Assembly (NCBI GenBank): GCA_973895155.1
Contig: OZ316898.1
Coordinates: forward strand, 14,880,001 to 14,944,000
DNA from: Marsupella aquatica
Taxonomy: Eukaryota > Marchantiophyta
Direction: 5' to 3'
DNA length: 64,000 bases
Both the position numbers and the translations under genes were made by a program. The stretch's first letter is position 1. Each line of letters opens with the position of its first letter. A model generated the notes under the pieces. The model ran no database searches and had not been told where the DNA came from. It saw nothing but the letters and a program-made list of their open reading frames with translations. Of this stretch, positions 32,240-43,488 are shown piece by piece.

Positions 32240-32312
32240 GTCAAAGCATTTCAGGACCCGAGTTTTGAACCTGAGACCTCCCCCTCACGAGAGTGATCAC
32301 TATACTAATGAA
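32240..32312 (-). tRNA. tRNA-like pseudogene or SINE head
   Basis: On the minus strand an A-box-like TTAGTATAGTGATCA is followed about 35 nt later by a B-box-like CAGGTTCAAAACTCGG. A weak TGTTTCA/TGAAATG acceptor-like pairing encloses them. T-stem pairing is poor, so it is not a working tRNA. Confidence 0.4.
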
Positions 32313-32721
32313 ACATTCATGTATTGGTGACAATAACTAATCAGTCACAAATTATAAAGAGTAGTTCAGCTTTTGTGACCAAACCCCTTTGGTCACGGGC
32401 ATTTTGTATAGAGGATTAATTTGATGTAAATTCTTGCTGCATTGCCAACTATGAAACTTGGTCTCGACGAATTTAGCGTAAACAATATGTGACGATAGCG
32501 AAGTGAGTGACTGGATGCAACTTCAGAGACGATTCCAAAAAATAAAAAACTTCCACAGCTAGCGATGCTCCTGTGCTCATTAGGGTGCACAGTATATTCG
32601 CATTTCATGATACTTGCAAGAATGCATAAATTGACCACAATTGACTGGGTGAACATTGAGCATAGGATTCAGCTCTTCCTTTGAAATTGGGAGATGCTGC
32701 ACTCGAAAGGTCGCGGGAGCT

Positions 32722-32935
32722 CTCCCGATTTCACGGTAGTACTGAATCTTGCATACATCACTGTGCGTAAGCCCCCTCCATACTGTAGATTGAGATCAAA
32801 TGCTACATTCAATTTTTTCTGGACTTGGCGGCGGACTTGGCGGGAGTTGTCGAGTGCAGCACTCCCGATTTCAGTATTTCACGGTAGCGCTGAGTGTTGC
32901 ATACATCACTGTACGTGAGCCGCCTCTCTACTATA
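32722..32935 (+). repeat. tandem duplication, 140-bp period
   Basis: CTCCCGATTTCA...CACGGTAG(t/c)(a/g)CTGA followed by TTGCATACATCACTGT occurs at 32722 and 32862. Copy 2 carries an 8-bp duplication. A short inverted match (TGCACTCGA near 32697 and TCGAGTGCA at 32850) brackets copy 1. Confidence 0.8.
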
Positions 32936-33022
32936 GTTAGAGATCGAGCCCCCTACACGTACAATTATTGATGTGAAGTTTGTAGGTTTGAAATATGCCT
33001 GGTCTAAAAGATTGTCCTGCTT

Positions 33023-33140
33023 ATAATTACACATCAAAATGTGGTTGCATTCATTGATTGAAAGAAAAAAACTAATATTATCACTATATGCATGCAAGGG
33101 TGTCATATGTAATATATGTCATATTTTGATGTACAATTAC
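33023..33140 (-). mobile_element. small MITE, family A, copy 2
   Basis: The terminal inverted repeats (ATAATTACACATCAAAATGTGG and the reverse complement of its right end) and interior match 17846-17969 in reverse orientation. About 118 bp, non-coding. Confidence 0.7.
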
Positions 33141-33146
33141 ACAAAA

Positions 33147-35230
33147 GATTGTTGTGCTAGCTCACGCAAGTGTTCATGACAAGTGTGACTCATGAGAGCG
33201 TGCTCCATGATTGACATCCGCAAACAAATAGGAGCCCATCATCCAAGCCAAGTTGCGGGCTTGCTTTCTTCTGGTTGACTTCATCCAGGTGGAGATGCAT
33301 TGCTATTGCTAAATAAAGGACAACAGTCAGTCCCAATCTTTGCAAATTACCGTGAACTCGAAATAGAAACCTAGTCATAATCACTCATCGACTGGGTGGG
33401 TGTTTGGCAGTGAGCTGGTGACTCAGTGACTGTATTATTAGCATCATCCCGCGTAACGCGCATACTGTACTGACGTATTACAGGTTGCGAATCGTACGCG
33501 TTTATCAAAGCTGAGGTTTAACTGATCATTATTGAGGGCAACTGAGAGCATTTTGCTGTGCCAAAGAGCGACGGCATACTCAACGATCCAAGATAGGATC
33601 AACGCCCTTGACCGCAATCAGTGAGGGTAACACTAACATTGTTTCGTCAGGTTTTAAATTTGGTCATCTTGTTTGGAACCATATTCTTAGAGTTCTCCAC
33701 ACCTTCGTTGGGGATGCTCACCAAACAATAGAAGTATAAGTTTATGGCATTGAGATAACGGCGTGTTTCCAATAATCCAGAACGCCACTACAAAGCCCCC
33801 AAACTTACCTTCATTCCTCAAACAGTATGTTTGTGTACCCGCGAATGTGCTATTTACACTTGGACGTGTTACTTTGCCATTGATGAGAATGAAGGTCTGA
33901 ACAGCAGGCTGGTTTGGCAACAGTCTAAAACTGGCTGTTAACACTTTGGAATTAAAAGCTGACCTCTAATGATTTAGATATACAGGTTACCATTGGGAGT
34001 ACGATTGCCAAAGTTTCTCTCCATCCTGGTTCATGTGGAGGTTTAGTTTGTGAAAGATAGTACTGATGAGATGCTCTTAGTATGAACTGTTCAGGTCCAG
34101 TCTTCTTGGCAGTTGTTGGTGTTTAGCCCAATTGGCCAGAGGATTGGGCCCTGTGACCAGAAGGGAGGTATTTTGTTGATCAACCCCAAAAATGAAACTT
34201 GTTCCTTGATCGACCCCCTGAGGTCTATCAACGGTCCAGATTTGAGATCGAAAGGTCCATCAACGGCCCAAATTGGGGAAAAGTATAGAGGGGGCTGATT
34301 AAGCAAACTTTTTCCAGAAGGGGGTCTACTAAGCATATCTCTCACTAGAAGGCCTCTGGTTCAATTCCAATGGTGTGGGAAGATAGCCGAGAGTAGGGGA
34401 AGGGCTAGAAATGGCTCGAGTATGTCTGCCCACCAAAATTAGGGGCACCCTACCTAAGAGTGACTCCTCAAAGCTTGTTTAGTTGGCTTCTTTCACAGTT
34501 CTAATGTTTCCATTCATTGATAGTGTAGTTTTGAGTTTTAGTTTGAGAACATTGGAGGCAACTTTTAAGTCAGAATCCTGCTCAGCGACAAATTCTCCGA
34601 GAGGTGCCGTGATCACAACACAGATTCCGCAGGAGATTCCATTACAGTGTTGTAATGTTGCACAAAATATATTTTAACTATCACCTTGTGATCACTTTAG
34701 AATATTGTTTGTTGAATATCAGCATGGAGTGGGGTTTCCCATACAACGTCCTCTGATTGTAATCACTATGTGAAAGGAGGGCATCTGTAAAAGGAGATAC
34801 AAAAATGGGACTAAGGATGGAGAACAAGCAGGAGAACAAGAGAGAACTGGAACCAGTCATTTTGCTCAGGTTTTGAAGAAATAGTGCAAATTATAGCAAA
34901 ATTTTGCCGAGAAATTTTGATGTACCAAGTGAGAAGGAAAATCTGCCTGTCTTCTCAATCATCTCATGCCAATGTACAATTTTGGATCTTGCTGATGGAC
35001 CCTTTAGACCACTTCAGAATTTGGGTAAGAAAATTCGCAAAATTAGTGTTGCATCATTCATAAAGTACTCTGGGAGGAAGAATTTTGCAAATATTCATAG
35101 CCAAGACCGGAATGGCAAGGTTGGATTCTAAGATAGAACGAGGCTCACAGAGTCATGGTTGTGTGGTAGTTCACTTGAGTAGAGGCTCATAGATATTGGG
35201 TTCAAATGTTGTGACTGACTGTTCTCTATG
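33147..35230. other. 2.1 kb without a recognised gene
   Basis: Short frames only. A single B-box-like GGTTCAATTCC lies at 34358 but no convincing A-box or stems were found. Confidence 0.35.
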
Positions 35231-35232
35231 TG

Positions 35233-35350
35233 ATTTCACAGATTTACTCTTAAAAGAAGGAGGGCAAAAAAAGAGAGGACCCATTTGTTTTATTTCACAG
35301 ATTTACTCTTAAAAGAAGGAGCGCAAAAAAGGAGAGGACCCATTTGTTGT
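35233..35350 (+). repeat. tandem duplication, 59-bp unit
   Basis: ATTTCACAGATTTACTCTTA begins at 35233 and 35292. Both copies end GAGAGGACCCATTTGTT. They differ by a few bases. Confidence 0.9.
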
Positions 35351-35553
35351 CTCTAGTTTATGCTGCAACTTTGAATTCAATAAATGCACGGGCTCCTTCA
35401 TCCTTGAAAAGATAAAAAATTCTTTCTATAAGTCACAGGAATCGAATTGAATGCTGTTCGTTGTGCAGGCAGTCGCTGCGGTAGCCAGCCGATGCAGGTT
35501 AGCTGTGTGTAGAATACATTTAAATACGTCAAACGCGCCACTAGTAGCACTCA

Positions 35554-35696
35554 GCAGGCCATGTCCTAGTGGTAGATGGGTGAGAGTGAGGTGAGAGAGG
35601 GTGTGAGTTCGAATCTCGCCTGCCCTGTTTTCCCTTTCAACACAGATCCCCCCAAAAGTGGGGTACAGAGGTCTCTAGTGATATTAGTAATTTTTT
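35554..35696 (+). mobile_element. possible tRNA-derived SINE
   Basis: A 6-bp acceptor-like pair GCAGGC (35554-35559) / GCCTGC (35618-35623) encloses an A-box-like TGTCCTAGTGGTAGA and a B-box-like GAGTTCGAATCTC with good T-stem pairing. The anticodon arm is not recognisable. The body continues to a T-rich end (ATTTTTTTATT) at about 35697. A related 3' piece (AAGTGGGGTTCACTAG ... ATTTTTTCATT) is repeated just downstream. Confidence 0.45.
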
Positions 35697-35700
35697 TATT

Positions 35701-36250
35701 CCACCCCAGAGTTAATACATATACTCCTCATTAAGTGGGGTTCACTAGCACCTAGTGACACTTAGAATTTTTTCATTCAACGAGAGGAACCAACTGGAAC
35801 CAACCACCCCAGAGTTAATACATATACTCCTCATTAAGTGGGGTTCACTAGCACCTAGTGACACTTAGGGCCGTCTTGCATGTACAAGGTCTTTTGATTT
35901 CCGGCCCTGAAATGAACCCGTGGCCTTTTTTTAATCAAGCGACAGTTCGGCAGTCTTGACACCATCTTTGGTGGAGTTGCAAGGGCAAGGGCCGGAAAAT
36001 TTCCGGCCCTTGAGGTCCCCAACCTTCAAATCATAATAAAACAAAATGGTAGACATAACACCTAGTCTTCGACCCAGACTTCTGGACGTTTTTCCCGTGT
36101 ATCTGCTCCCCACTCCTGGTAGATTTGGTTTGCACTTTTTCCCGACATTTGTGGGCTGGTAAGGGCCGCTTTTTTGAGGACTCTTGCACATGCAAGACAG
36201 CCCTTAGAATTTTTTCATTCAACGAGAGGAACCAACCGAACCAACCGGCT
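35701..36250 (+). repeat. tandem duplication, 103-bp unit, copy 2 split by a MITE
   Basis: Copy 1 is 35701-35803. Copy 2 starts at 35804 (CCACCCCAGAGTTAATACAT), is interrupted at 35868, and resumes at 36204 with TTAGAATTTTTTCATTCAACG. Copy 1 therefore preserves the unoccupied target site. Confidence 0.9.
35868..36203. mobile_element. Tourist-like MITE (PIF/Harbinger type), 336 bp
   Basis: Terminal inverted repeats of about 25 bp (GGGC(C/T)GTCTTGCATGT(A/G)CAAG). The flanking 3-bp target duplication TTA (35865-35867 and 36204-36206) is exactly what PIF/Harbinger transposases make. The neighbouring repeat copy has a single TTA, which proves the insertion. Inside lies a perfect 27-nt palindrome, CAAGGGCCGGAAA-A-TTTCCGGCCCTTG (35986-36012). 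The ends differ from those of the nearby 5.3-kb Harbinger element, so that element is probably not its donor. Confidence 0.88.
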
Positions 36251-37715
36251 CTAGCAGTTTTGGTCAATGTTCACTAAATTACAAGACAAGTTAATTACAA
36301 AACACGTGATTGGTAGAAGTGAATAGATAATTACAGAGCCTATATAAGTTGGGGTGACAAGTTTAGCCTTTTGTGGTCAAATAGTCCGGTCAACGACTTG
36401 TAGTAGCTTTTTGGTGAATGTACATAAAAAGGCAGCAGCATTTGGTGTGCCCTGCCAAGTGGCACATGTTCACGCAAGAGGCAGATTTGCAGATTTTCCA
36501 TATCGGGATAAATTCAAGTGCTCTTTTATATGAATCATGAATGAGTGTTGTTGGGGCCGGTCAAGGGGACCAATGCATGAAAAACACATCTACAGTAGCC
36601 TTTTCTTGAATGGAGATACTTAGTGGACGTCGTGACAATAGTTAGTGGACCAAAAGACAATGCATGGACACAATCTTTCATATCCTCGCTGACTAGTGTA
36701 CTTTGGGGTCCTGTCCATATAGCCATGTGCTTGAGAGGGGCTCTATATGCAGTCTAGATATCACCGTAGTTGGTCTTGTTTTTTTGTTTTTGTTTTCTTG
36801 TGTGGTAACGGCAAAGGGTAATTATGCAACGCAAGAAGTATTAGGGTCGTAATAGAGCATGCAAGCCCGGCAGCTCCCCGGCCTTCCAACTTGGTTGAAC
36901 ATACTGTGACAATCATATTCAAACTACAAAAGAAGGGGTTTACAGTCGCGTTGGAGTATGCAAGCAACTCAAACACCATAGCGCCCGGACTTTGCAGCTT
37001 GTTTAATAAAGATTTGCCAATTGCATGAAAAATACAAGGAAAAGATTATGGCAGCATTGGAGCATGCAAGTGCCAGAGCACCTTACCTCTCTGCCTTTGT
37101 GCATAAAATGTGAATATTGTATACAAATTACAAAGGGTGCATAAATGGGCCCACCCTTTATGTAATCCATTGGGAATCAGTTTTGTTTCTCAGTGTGTTA
37201 ATTTTCATTTCATTGAAGTTTTCTTATGCTGCTTGCTTCCTGCCTGGCTTCCAGTTTCTGCTCGTGTTCCTTCTGAAGATAGCTGTGGCTACAATTGCAG
37301 ATGTTCTTAAAACAACTTGTGTAAAGACACAAAATGGTACCTTTGTTGAGCCTGGAGGTCCACTGGGAGAGAAATTGAAATATAATATTAATCCATGGGG
37401 AGTAAATTTTTGTCAGGAGAGAGAAACATTTTTTGCCTTCTGGGATCCTGTCTCCAGATTTCTTTTGTCATTGGCATTAAATAATTTAGTCAAATGACAC
37501 GTCGTTCCAGTGACGTTTACTTGGTACCATAATATTCTCCATTTCTTTCAATTTTCCTTTTCTCCTTTGATTTTTCATGCTCACCACAAATCCCCTCCCT
37601 CAGCCTGTTGTCAGCTCTGGCGGGCCAGGGGTGACTTGTGATCAACTGGTCTTGAGATCAATCCCGGTCTATACTCCTACAATGGGTTCTGCTCCAGTCT
37701 GTCTTTGGCAGGTTC
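36251..37715. other. 1.5 kb without a recognised gene
   Basis: The 126-codon frame 37117-37497 (+) is hydrophobic in its first half but has no motif I know. Other frames are shorter. Confidence 0.35.
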
Positions 37716-37979
37716 AATAGGGGGTCTCAAATATCGGGTCGCGGTGCTTTTACGGACGTCCGCAATAGGTTCGGCCGGACGCGGGTGAAAAATGTGCGGC
37801 AGTCCTTGTTGCTAGGCCGCACAGTCATTCCGAGGGATTGCACCATTTCCCGAGCACGGACGCTCTGTCCTAATGGTCATTCCCGACGTCGCACTTAGTC
37901 TGGAATGCGCCTGAACACACTATCGTCAGCGCCTTCAGCAGCCATCGCTCTTGAGCTGAGAACAATGCCATTTGCGTAG

Positions 37980-38155
37980 AGGAGCTGCCACTCCCATATT
38001 GCGAACGATTTTGACTGTCTGAGCCAAGCGGAGCTCCCGGTGGAGCTGCCACTGCCATTGCGGACGCTTCGATTGTCTTGGCCAAGCAGAGCCATCGGAA
38101 CTGTCACTGCCATTGCGAATGCTTCGACTATCTTGGCCTAGGGAAGCCATTGCGG
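37980..38155 (+). repeat. subterminal tandem repeat, unit about 60 bp, three copies
   Basis: GGAGCTGCCACT(C/G)CCAT or its variant starts near 37981, 38041 and 38099. Each continues ATTGCG(A/G)A(C/T)G...CT(G/A)TCT. Located about 260 bp inside the left end of the Harbinger element, where transposase-binding repeats are common. The three minus-strand frames over it (37870-38150) come from the repeat. Confidence 0.7.
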
Positions 38156-38316
38156 AATCAGAGGGTTGTTGTCGGCAACGTCAGCTTCAGGTTGCGCCTC
38201 AACTCCATTTGTTGGTGAGTTCTGGTTGCTGCTTATGACCTGTTCAAATATCTGTTCTGTTCGAATCCTTACTTTGTTAATTGGCATGAACTGAACTTGC
38301 GTCATCACAATTAGGG

Positions 38317-38948
38317 ATGGGAGAGTGGACTAGGCTTTCTGAGGTTGAGGATAGTAGGCAGAAAGGCAAAACAACATCTTTCCGGCCAGCAGTAGTGTGG
38401 ATAGGGAATTTCGTAGCTCCTAATCCTTACCCGCGAAAGTTTGTATACCAAGCATGTGCTCACAAACTCGACAATGGGCTGATCTGTTCCAAATCTCTTG
38501 AATTTGGACCTTGTACCACACATGACGAGGATCCCGTACTGAAATTCAGATTTAAACTCATTTTGTTTGATGCCATTCATGGAGGCACACCTCCTCTCCA
38601 TGCGAACTTGTGGAATGCTGCTGGCGAGCTCCTTGGATGCAATGCTCTGGAATTTAGTACATGTATCGAGGCTGAACAAATTGAGTACTTGACAAGCTTG
38701 ATGGAAACCACTCCAAGAGCAAAAGTTTGAACTGTGCCATAGTCCAGCATTTGCAATTGTTGGATGTCCCGGTCATCCAACTGCCACTATCAATCCGTGG
38801 CTACAAGACTCCTGAATCCACATCTTCTTCTTACCACACGCCAGCCAAGTCAGGATCAAAAAATGGAGCAAAATCAGCCAGTTCCAAAAAATTGTTGAAG
38901 GATTTGTGCCAGGCTATACTAAGTGCAGGTTTAAACGATGAGGACTAG
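38317..38948 (+). pseudogene. zinc-binding OB-fold-like (RPA70 C-terminal-like) ORF of the Harbinger element
   Basis: The first frame (38317-38730) gives 137 residues. C47, C57, C66 and H69 form a candidate zinc cluster, followed by a beta-rich stretch KFRFKLILFD ... ANLWNAAGELLGCNALEF. That order, zinc ribbon within an OB fold ending LWNxAGExLLG, resembles the C-terminal DNA-binding domain of replication protein A large subunits. A frameshift near 38720 leads to a second frame (38727-38948): LQLLDVPVIQ, a Ser/Lys-rich linker, and KKLLKDLCQAILSAG. The ORF lies between the left end and the transposase on the same strand. An accessory single-strand DNA-binding role is inference only. The family match is by eye and uncertain. 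Confidence 0.5.
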
Positions 38949-39155
38949 GTAGGCAGACCATCTCTGAAGTAGTTTACTAGTCTCAATGCAACTTGCTTCC
39001 GATCTGCTGGAATTACCAGAATCGTATTGTTGTTCAATTATCTGATTTTGTACCTCCATTGTGAATTGAAAGCCTCTTGGGCACTTCCACTTTGTGCACT
39101 GTTCATTTGAATGAGTGACATATTATGAATTATGTGATGATCTCTTGCAGATAGA

Positions 39156-40605
39156 ATGCCCAAGGTTTTGAATGGGCAGCAATGCCTAAAATGGGTTCGT
39201 GAGCATTTGTATGTGAGTATTATGATGGAGTCCTCTAGTGATGGCTATGGCTTGAGTGGATCATCAGGATCTTCCTCTGTCAGCAGTGGTATCATGTCCC
39301 CAGATTCTGATAATGACATGGACCCAACTTCTGATTCAGAGGATGGAAGAACAGGAGACCCGTGTGATGTCCATGGTAAACCAGGCGAGTGGTTAGGTTT
39401 GTACACGCTCCTAGATAGTGAGAGGTATTATGAGAAACGTTCCAAAACCCCACGGGCTAAGGAGTTTGTAGATACATTTTTCAGAAATATCCTGCCCCAA
39501 AGTGAATTTAGGCAAATTTGTCGAATGGACAAGGATGCATTTTTTGTTCTTCTTCAGTTGATAGAATTGCATCCTGTGTTTCAAAATGATTCTTTTCATG
39601 AACCGGCCCCTGTCTCATTGCAATTAGCCACCTGTTTAGACAGGTTGGGCCATACAGGGAATGGTGTTTGTTTGAAACGAACCTTGCTTCTATGGGGTAC
39701 AAGTGTGGGATCTTGTGTCAATTACACCTCAAGATGTGTTTACTACCGCCCTTGAATCTGCCCTTGGGGACTACTTGAAATGGCCAGACAGGGCAGAGCG
39801 TGTCCAAATTTCAAATGAGTTTGCCAAGAAAGGGTTCCAGGGTTGTGTTGGCCTGATTGATGGAACTACATGTCCATTGACACAGAGACCCAAGAATCAT
39901 GGGGAGTGTTATTTTCGACCGGAAATCACGTTATTCAATCAATGCACAAATTGTTTGTGACCATAAAAGGAAGATCACTTTCCTTAATGTCGGTGAGTTT
40001 CCTGTGAACTCCATTTATGTTGATTTCTTCCTTTTTTGTACAACTGTTGTCAGTGGCTAATGTTCTCAGACTTTGTGTGCCTCAGGAAACCCATGATCAT
40101 GTTCTGACCTGACTTGCCTCAAGAGGTGCTTATTGTGGGACAAAATTCATGGAAACTCTGCTTTTGACCTCGGACAGTATCTGCTTGGGGACAGTGGGTA
40201 TGTCAATGCACCACACATGGTCGCAACTTACAAGAATACATTTGGACACAAGGAAAAAGAGGATTTTAACACCTGTATTGCCAAGACCAGGTATGTCAAT
40301 GAACACTGTATAGGAGTGATGAAATCACGGTGGTTCTCTTTAAGAGAAATCAAAACTCAACTTAATGAGAAAAAAGACTTTGTATGGATGTGCTATGGAT
40401 GTGCAAATGGATCCGGGCATGTGCTCTGTTGCACAACTATGTGTTGGCCCAAAATGATATTTGGACAGATGAGGACATGATGGACTGCCCCCCAGGACCA
40501 CCTGAGGAGGATGATAGAGGAGTCGACTATAGGGGTGGTGACATGGCCCGTAATAGGTGTGCTAGAGCAGCTGGCAGATCCTTGCAGCAAGGAGTTATGG
40601 CTTGA
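39156..40605 (+). pseudogene. PIF/Harbinger DDE transposase, frameshifted
   Basis: The N-terminal part (39156-39755) has a Ser/Asp-rich start, then EFVDTFFRNILPQSEFRQICRMDKDAFF and LATCLDRLGHTGNG, the usual helix-turn-helix region. The frame shifts near 39740 and continues FQGCVGLIDGTTCPL (first catalytic Asp). It shifts again near 39925 to YSINAQIVCDHKRKITF. A probable intron (GTGAGT donor at 39993, CTCAG acceptor ending 40085) follows. Next come QYLLGDSGYVNAPHM (second Asp) and YVNEHCIGVMKSRWFSLREI (catalytic Glu), and after another shift near 40390 ALLHNYVLAQNDIW and the C-terminus. All three DDE residues survive but at least three frameshifts destroy the gene. Such transposases cut and rejoin DNA at 3-bp targets with the help of the MYB-like partner. 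Confidence 0.85.
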
Positions 40606-41217
40606 GCTATCTCTTTCAATCGGCAACCAGGGGGTGTCTTTGGGAACTATGATTCATAATTGATGGAGTCATCGGGTACTTAGCATGCTTCTGCTGCGTC
40701 GACTACTGCATTTTTTTTGTTTACGAGCACAATGTAGATGCAAATAGGAGGGTAGTTGTTTAAAGTACAGTACGTAGTAGGTACATTCAGTTTCCAATGT
40801 ATACAAACCTCACTTAATTGAAAAACTCTTTGAGAGCTCAATCTGTATGGAAGTTTTTTCAGTCTGTGGAGTGATACTGAATGTTAACACACCTCACTTG
40901 ATGCATAGCAAATGAGAATAGAGAACATACAAAGACGTAGAGTCGACAAATAGACACTTGTAGAGATCTTGTCCATCGAACAAACAATCTTGTTCCAACA
41001 AAAGTAAAAATAAGTGTGCACATCAAGTACACTACCAAAATTTATAAGTGTTTAACAAAACCAAAATTTATATGTTCTCATACAAATTCTGAAGCAATCG
41101 CTCCATTCTAGAATATCGCCCCTAAATCCTAATCCCCCTGGCTTGCTATAAAGCACTACACTGAGTCTGGCATAGAAGGGCCTGAATCCATGGGTATTGT
41201 TGTTTGAACCATCTTCA

Positions 41218-42735
41218 TCAGTCATTCAATGTCCCCCTTGATTTCCCAGTCCTGCATAATTCTATCATGATCTGTCCACGCATAGTCAACTGAGCCAACA
41301 TGAACTGATGCTGCTGGTCCATCTTCAGGCGCTTCTCAGCTTGAGAGGCATTGAAATGTTCAATCCTTATTTTGTGAACTCTGTCCAATTTATCCTTCTT
41401 AGCAGCATCAAAGTCTTGTTGTACGTCTGTCGTCTGTCTTCTATTTCGTCTTTCTTCCATTGATTCTTGATTCCAATCATCTCCTTCCTAAAAATTGCCT
41501 TATCCTTTTTATGCTCAGCATACATGGCTGCTAAGCTCCCTTTCGACGTTGCTGAATGATCGGACTTCTTTTTTGCTGGCTGTGCTTTGTCATTCACCCT
41601 TGATGTAGAATTTGATTGCCCTGGTGCCTACCCTTGAGTTCCTGTCTGATTAGGCCGAGATGCTGGCACGTTTATGGGAGGGGTCCGAGTTGCTCTGACT
41701 TCTTCAGTCCCTGTAGCGCAAGGTTCTCCTTGTGTTGCCTCTGGAGATTGTGCTTGTGCTTCACCAGCTCCAGGGTGAATTGACTCCTCCTCTACTTCTG
41801 GTAGAGAGTCTACATGCAGACAACAAATCATGGTTGCATACATTCAGTTCATGCAAAATGCTACATACAAAAATTGCTAGCATTATTTGAGCACAGGGTC
41901 TCCATCAAACTAAGGCTTGAGTACAAAACAAGGAAACCTGGTTACGTCTCACTGTCAAATATCGATCTTACCTGCCATCAGCCAGGTTGGCGATGTTGGC
42001 TCTTCCTCAAAATCTGCCCCTTCATTTTCGCTGTCTTCAGCTGGATCCTCCACCTGATCTGGGGATTCTGTGATTCCGCATCCTGGAAAACCATGGCTGG
42101 CAATGCTAGGAGGCTGGATGTTAGCACGTTCACCACAAATTGCATGCATGCAATCAAACAAGGGGCACATCTTGTCTAATTTATGCTCAATAGTGATCCC
42201 ACATCTCCTCCTCAGATAAACCCCCTCCTGTCGAATTTTTTAGCATCAAAGTCTTCTTGTACATATCTTGGTATCGACCAAATCGCTTAGCTAGATTAGC
42301 ACCATCCATCTTGGGGAACCCGTAGTCAGCCAGCACGGCAGCCATGGAAGTGAAGACAGATTTTTTCGACTGATACTGGTTACCTTGCCTCGTTTGTCGA
42401 CCTGCCCCAAAGATGGCATTATAGTTATCCTGAACCTCCAAGTAATCGATAATCAAAGCGTAATCTTTCCGTGTCAGCTTTGTGCCTGAAACCTGGCTAC
42501 CCGAGCCTACACCTCGTGCTCTGCCCTGGGTTGCTGCCATAGCTGGATGTGCAGGTGCCTGCAACGCACGATTCCCCTGTGATGTTAAGTCCTGTTGGGA
42601 GTCCTGTAGGGATGCAGGCTGAATCACGCGTGGTGGGACGAATCCTCGTCCTCCAATGCCAGACCTGGAGCCCTGCTCACAGAACATTGCCCTCACATCA
42701 CTTGAAGTCTCTGCAAGAATGTGCTCCGTCTCCAT
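41218..42735 (-). pseudogene. MYB/SANT-like DNA-binding protein of the Harbinger element
   Basis: Exon-like part 1 (from 42735) starts METEHILAE and holds a trihelix/MYB-like region: KLTRKDYALIIDYLEVQDNY ... SKKSVFTSMAAVLADYG ... ANLAKRFGRYQDMYKKTLML. This is the partner ORF found in most Harbinger elements. A one-base shift near 42205 separates it from HKLDKMCPLFDCMHAICGER. A phase 1 intron (41810-41971, donor GCAG|GTAAGA, acceptor CATGTAG|AC) joins the next exon in frame. An in-frame TAG at 41628-41630 and a frameshift near 41420 precede the coiled-coil end (KIRIEHFNASQAEKRLKMDQ...). It would help bring transposase to the ends and into the nucleus (known for the family). Confidence 0.8.
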
Positions 42736-43047
42736 AATGTTGCAGTGCGCCTTGCACTGAAATCATCAGGTTTGTGAGGCAAAAACTTGGCGCGATGGCA
42801 CGATGGCTCGACGTTCAAATTTGAAGTGAGTGTAGAGTAGTGTGTGCACATAGACAGGAACATCACGCGGGGCGTTTCAGAATCAAGGTCATGCTGTGTC
42901 TAGACCGCAACACTTTGTCATGGGCCGTTTCAAAACTCAGTGGGCAACGATAACCTAAACCCGTCAAAGGGAGCCGCGGCACAAGTTTCGGGCACTAAGT
43001 CAGTCCCGCGGAATGAAGACCCAGCCCTATATTTGAGACCCCCTAAT

Positions 43048-43437
43048 GTATATGGTGCCCCTTAGGAGGGCATTACAAGAAAAACCGGGCCCCAGCCACA
43101 CTTTACCCTAATGATATTGAGCAATCAGTTTCAGCCTAAATCTAGGCTTCCAGCCCGAGACAAAGAGAGGGCCCGGGCTGTTGGGAATGCAATAAATACA
43201 AACCAAGAGACCTGGCAGTAGAAACTTACCTTGCCTGGTGGTTTACATTTTGAATAAGATATTGTACCTGTTAGAGGGCATTGTGAGATATAATGCCCTA
43301 AAAAATAAGGACGCTATTCTCATAATGCCTGTACCTAGGACTTTAATGTACTTAAAAACGTGAATGATTTTTTGGTAACAGACAAAGAAAAAGTGAATCT
43401 GTGAAGTAGAAAATCCAAGTGAAAGGGCCTGCAATTG

Positions 43438-43488
<51 letters not shown>

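Larger units (their letters stand above)
37719..43044. mobile_element. complete but decayed PIF/Harbinger element, 5326 bp
   Basis: Left end AGGGGGTCTCAAATAT-C-GGG (37719) and right end, reverse complemented, AGGGGGTCTCAAATAT-A-GGG (43044) form a terminal inverted repeat of 16 perfect bases plus a few more. Both ends are flanked by the trinucleotide AAT (37716-37718 and 43045-43047), fitting the 3-bp duplication of this superfamily, although TTA or TAA is more usual. Inside are a DDE transposase (+), a MYB-like protein converging on it (-), and upstream a third ORF with an OB-fold-like domain (+). All three are broken, so the element is not autonomous today. Confidence 0.85.

Noticed and set aside
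34330-34400. Possible tRNA or SINE head around GGTTCAATTCC at 34358
   Set aside because: A B-box-like string is present but there is no acceptor pairing, T-stem or A-box at the right distance.
37117-37497. 126-codon plus-strand frame with hydrophobic N-terminal half
   Set aside because: No family recognised and no splice or context support; kept only as part of a gene-free interval.
37615-37700. tRNA-like segment near GATCAATCCCGG
   Set aside because: Too weak: no matching stems; more likely chance.
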